A stretch of DNA of 64,000 bases from Clostridia bacterium (GTDB lineage Bacteria > Bacillota > Clostridia > TANB77 > CAG-508), in the NCBI GenBank assembly GCA_900754085.1, contig CAAEBO010000046.1:1-64000 (forward strand). The letters are read 5' to 3'. Each line of letters begins with the position of its first letter. The first letter of the stretch is position 1. Made by a program: the position numbers and the translations under genes. Below are positions 63,877 to 64,000 of the stretch, piece after piece. The notes beneath the pieces are model-generated. The model ran no database searches. It was given only the letters and a program-made list of their open reading frames with translations, and was not told the origin of the DNA.

Positions 63877-63905
63877 TTGCAAAAAGCGAATATTTAGTAT
63901 AAAAT
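63877..63905 (+). promoter_or_regulatory. folD promoter
   Basis: TTGCAA (63877-63882), 17-base spacer, TAAAAT (63900-63905). Confidence 0.55.
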
Positions 63906-63926
63906 CTATAAAAACGGAGGATGAAG

Positions 63927-64000
63927 ATGACAGAGATAATAGATGGAAAAGGATTGGCAAAAAAAATAAGAGAGAATCTAAAGAAAGATGTAGAAGGATT
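63927..64000 (+). CDS. folD: FolD bifunctional methylene-THF dehydrogenase/cyclohydrolase (3' end outside window)
   Basis: The first 24 codons read MTEIIDGKGLAKKIRENLKK and so on, the typical FolD start (IIDG-x-x-LA then a charged helix). CGGAGG precedes the ATG at 63927 by six bases; an in-frame ATG at 63921 overlaps that site. FolD oxidises and hydrolyses one-carbon units on tetrahydrofolate. The window ends inside the gene. Confidence 0.8.
   Translation, partial: MTEIIDGKGLAKKIRENLKKDVEG

Noticed and set aside
1..64000. CRISPR array, prophage or insertion sequence
   Set aside because: No regularly spaced repeats with unique spacers, no integrase, transposase or phage structural genes were seen; the holin-like protein at 36408 stands without any phage neighbour.

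Overview
The window is a very AT-rich chromosomal stretch from an anaerobic, endospore-forming, low-GC Gram-positive bacterium, most likely an uncultured or gut Clostridia lineage. The evidence is consistent. There is a GerA-type spore germination receptor operon and spoIVA, a glycyl-radical ribonucleotide reductase (nrdD), a SufCBDSU iron-sulfur operon, a T-box in front of pheST, an L21 leader, the ylxM-ffh-rpsP-khpA-rimM-trmD-rplS cluster, cdaA, and strong AGGAGG ribosome binding sites throughout. No prophage, insertion sequence, CRISPR array or rRNA operon was seen. The window is mostly vertically inherited housekeeping DNA with small accessory patches.

Layout. 1-5.6 kb: end of a membrane-anchored unknown protein, a small divergent membrane peptide gene with a perfect promoter, an ABC exporter pair whose permease carries a long coiled coil, and a membrane protein gene of unknown role. 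5.7-9.2 kb: an LTA-synthase-like enzyme, a flavoprotein and a charged unknown protein. 9.2-12.6 kb: nrdD, a TetR-type regulator and a small unknown protein. 12.7-18.3 kb: the suf operon behind a promoter with a large hairpin. 18.3-22.2 kb: T-box and pheS-pheT. 22.3-25.8 kb: small membrane peptide, cdaA, secG, rnr. 25.9-30.1 kb (minus strand): germination receptor A-B-C genes plus a previously easy-to-miss 54-codon membrane gene; the B gene is frameshifted. 30.2-36.3 kb: secreted transglutaminase-like protein, an unknown protein, spoIVA (minus), and a UAP1-type uridylyltransferase paired with a GlmU-like acyltransferase. 36.4-38 kb: holin-like protein, DUF421 and DUF4363 proteins.

38-42.1 kb: the SRP/ribosome maturation operon, under a promoter holding a perfect palindrome. 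42.2-45.3 kb: MtaB, a tiny overlapping peptide gene plus a TetR regulator, and an unknown protein. 45.4-48.6 kb: two tRNA genes (CAU and Tyr), a PflX-type radical SAM protein, a TGS-type nucleoside kinase, an RNHCP protein. 48.7-51.4 kb: a U32 peptidase-family protein of the rRNA/tRNA hydroxylation type (minus) and a tiny Cys-rich membrane protein. 51.5-57.5 kb: FemX-like ligase, alanine racemase, DUF1189 protein, FtsH, then an RluA-type pseudouridine synthase (minus) that appears to be translated from a leaderless mRNA. 57.6-61.4 kb: unknown basic protein, L21 leader, rplU, rpmA, trpS, obgE. 61.4-62.6 kb: a decaying gene patch. 62.6-64 kb: a Y-family DNA polymerase and the start of folD.

The genes fall into a few themes: translation (tRNA synthetases, rRNA and tRNA modification, ribosomal proteins, SRP), cofactor assembly and anaerobic metabolism (suf, nrdD, radical SAM enzymes), envelope building (LTA-like synthase, FemX, Alr, UDP-GlcNAc pair, cdaA), and spore formation and germination. 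I did not find a clearly new multi-gene system. The most interesting items are the frameshifted germination permease with its small fourth gene, the palindromes inside the suf and ylxM-ffh promoters, the split GlmU-like gene pair, the 20-base dispersed repeat, the decay patch before dinB, and an L27 without the Firmicutes N-terminal extension or its protease gene.
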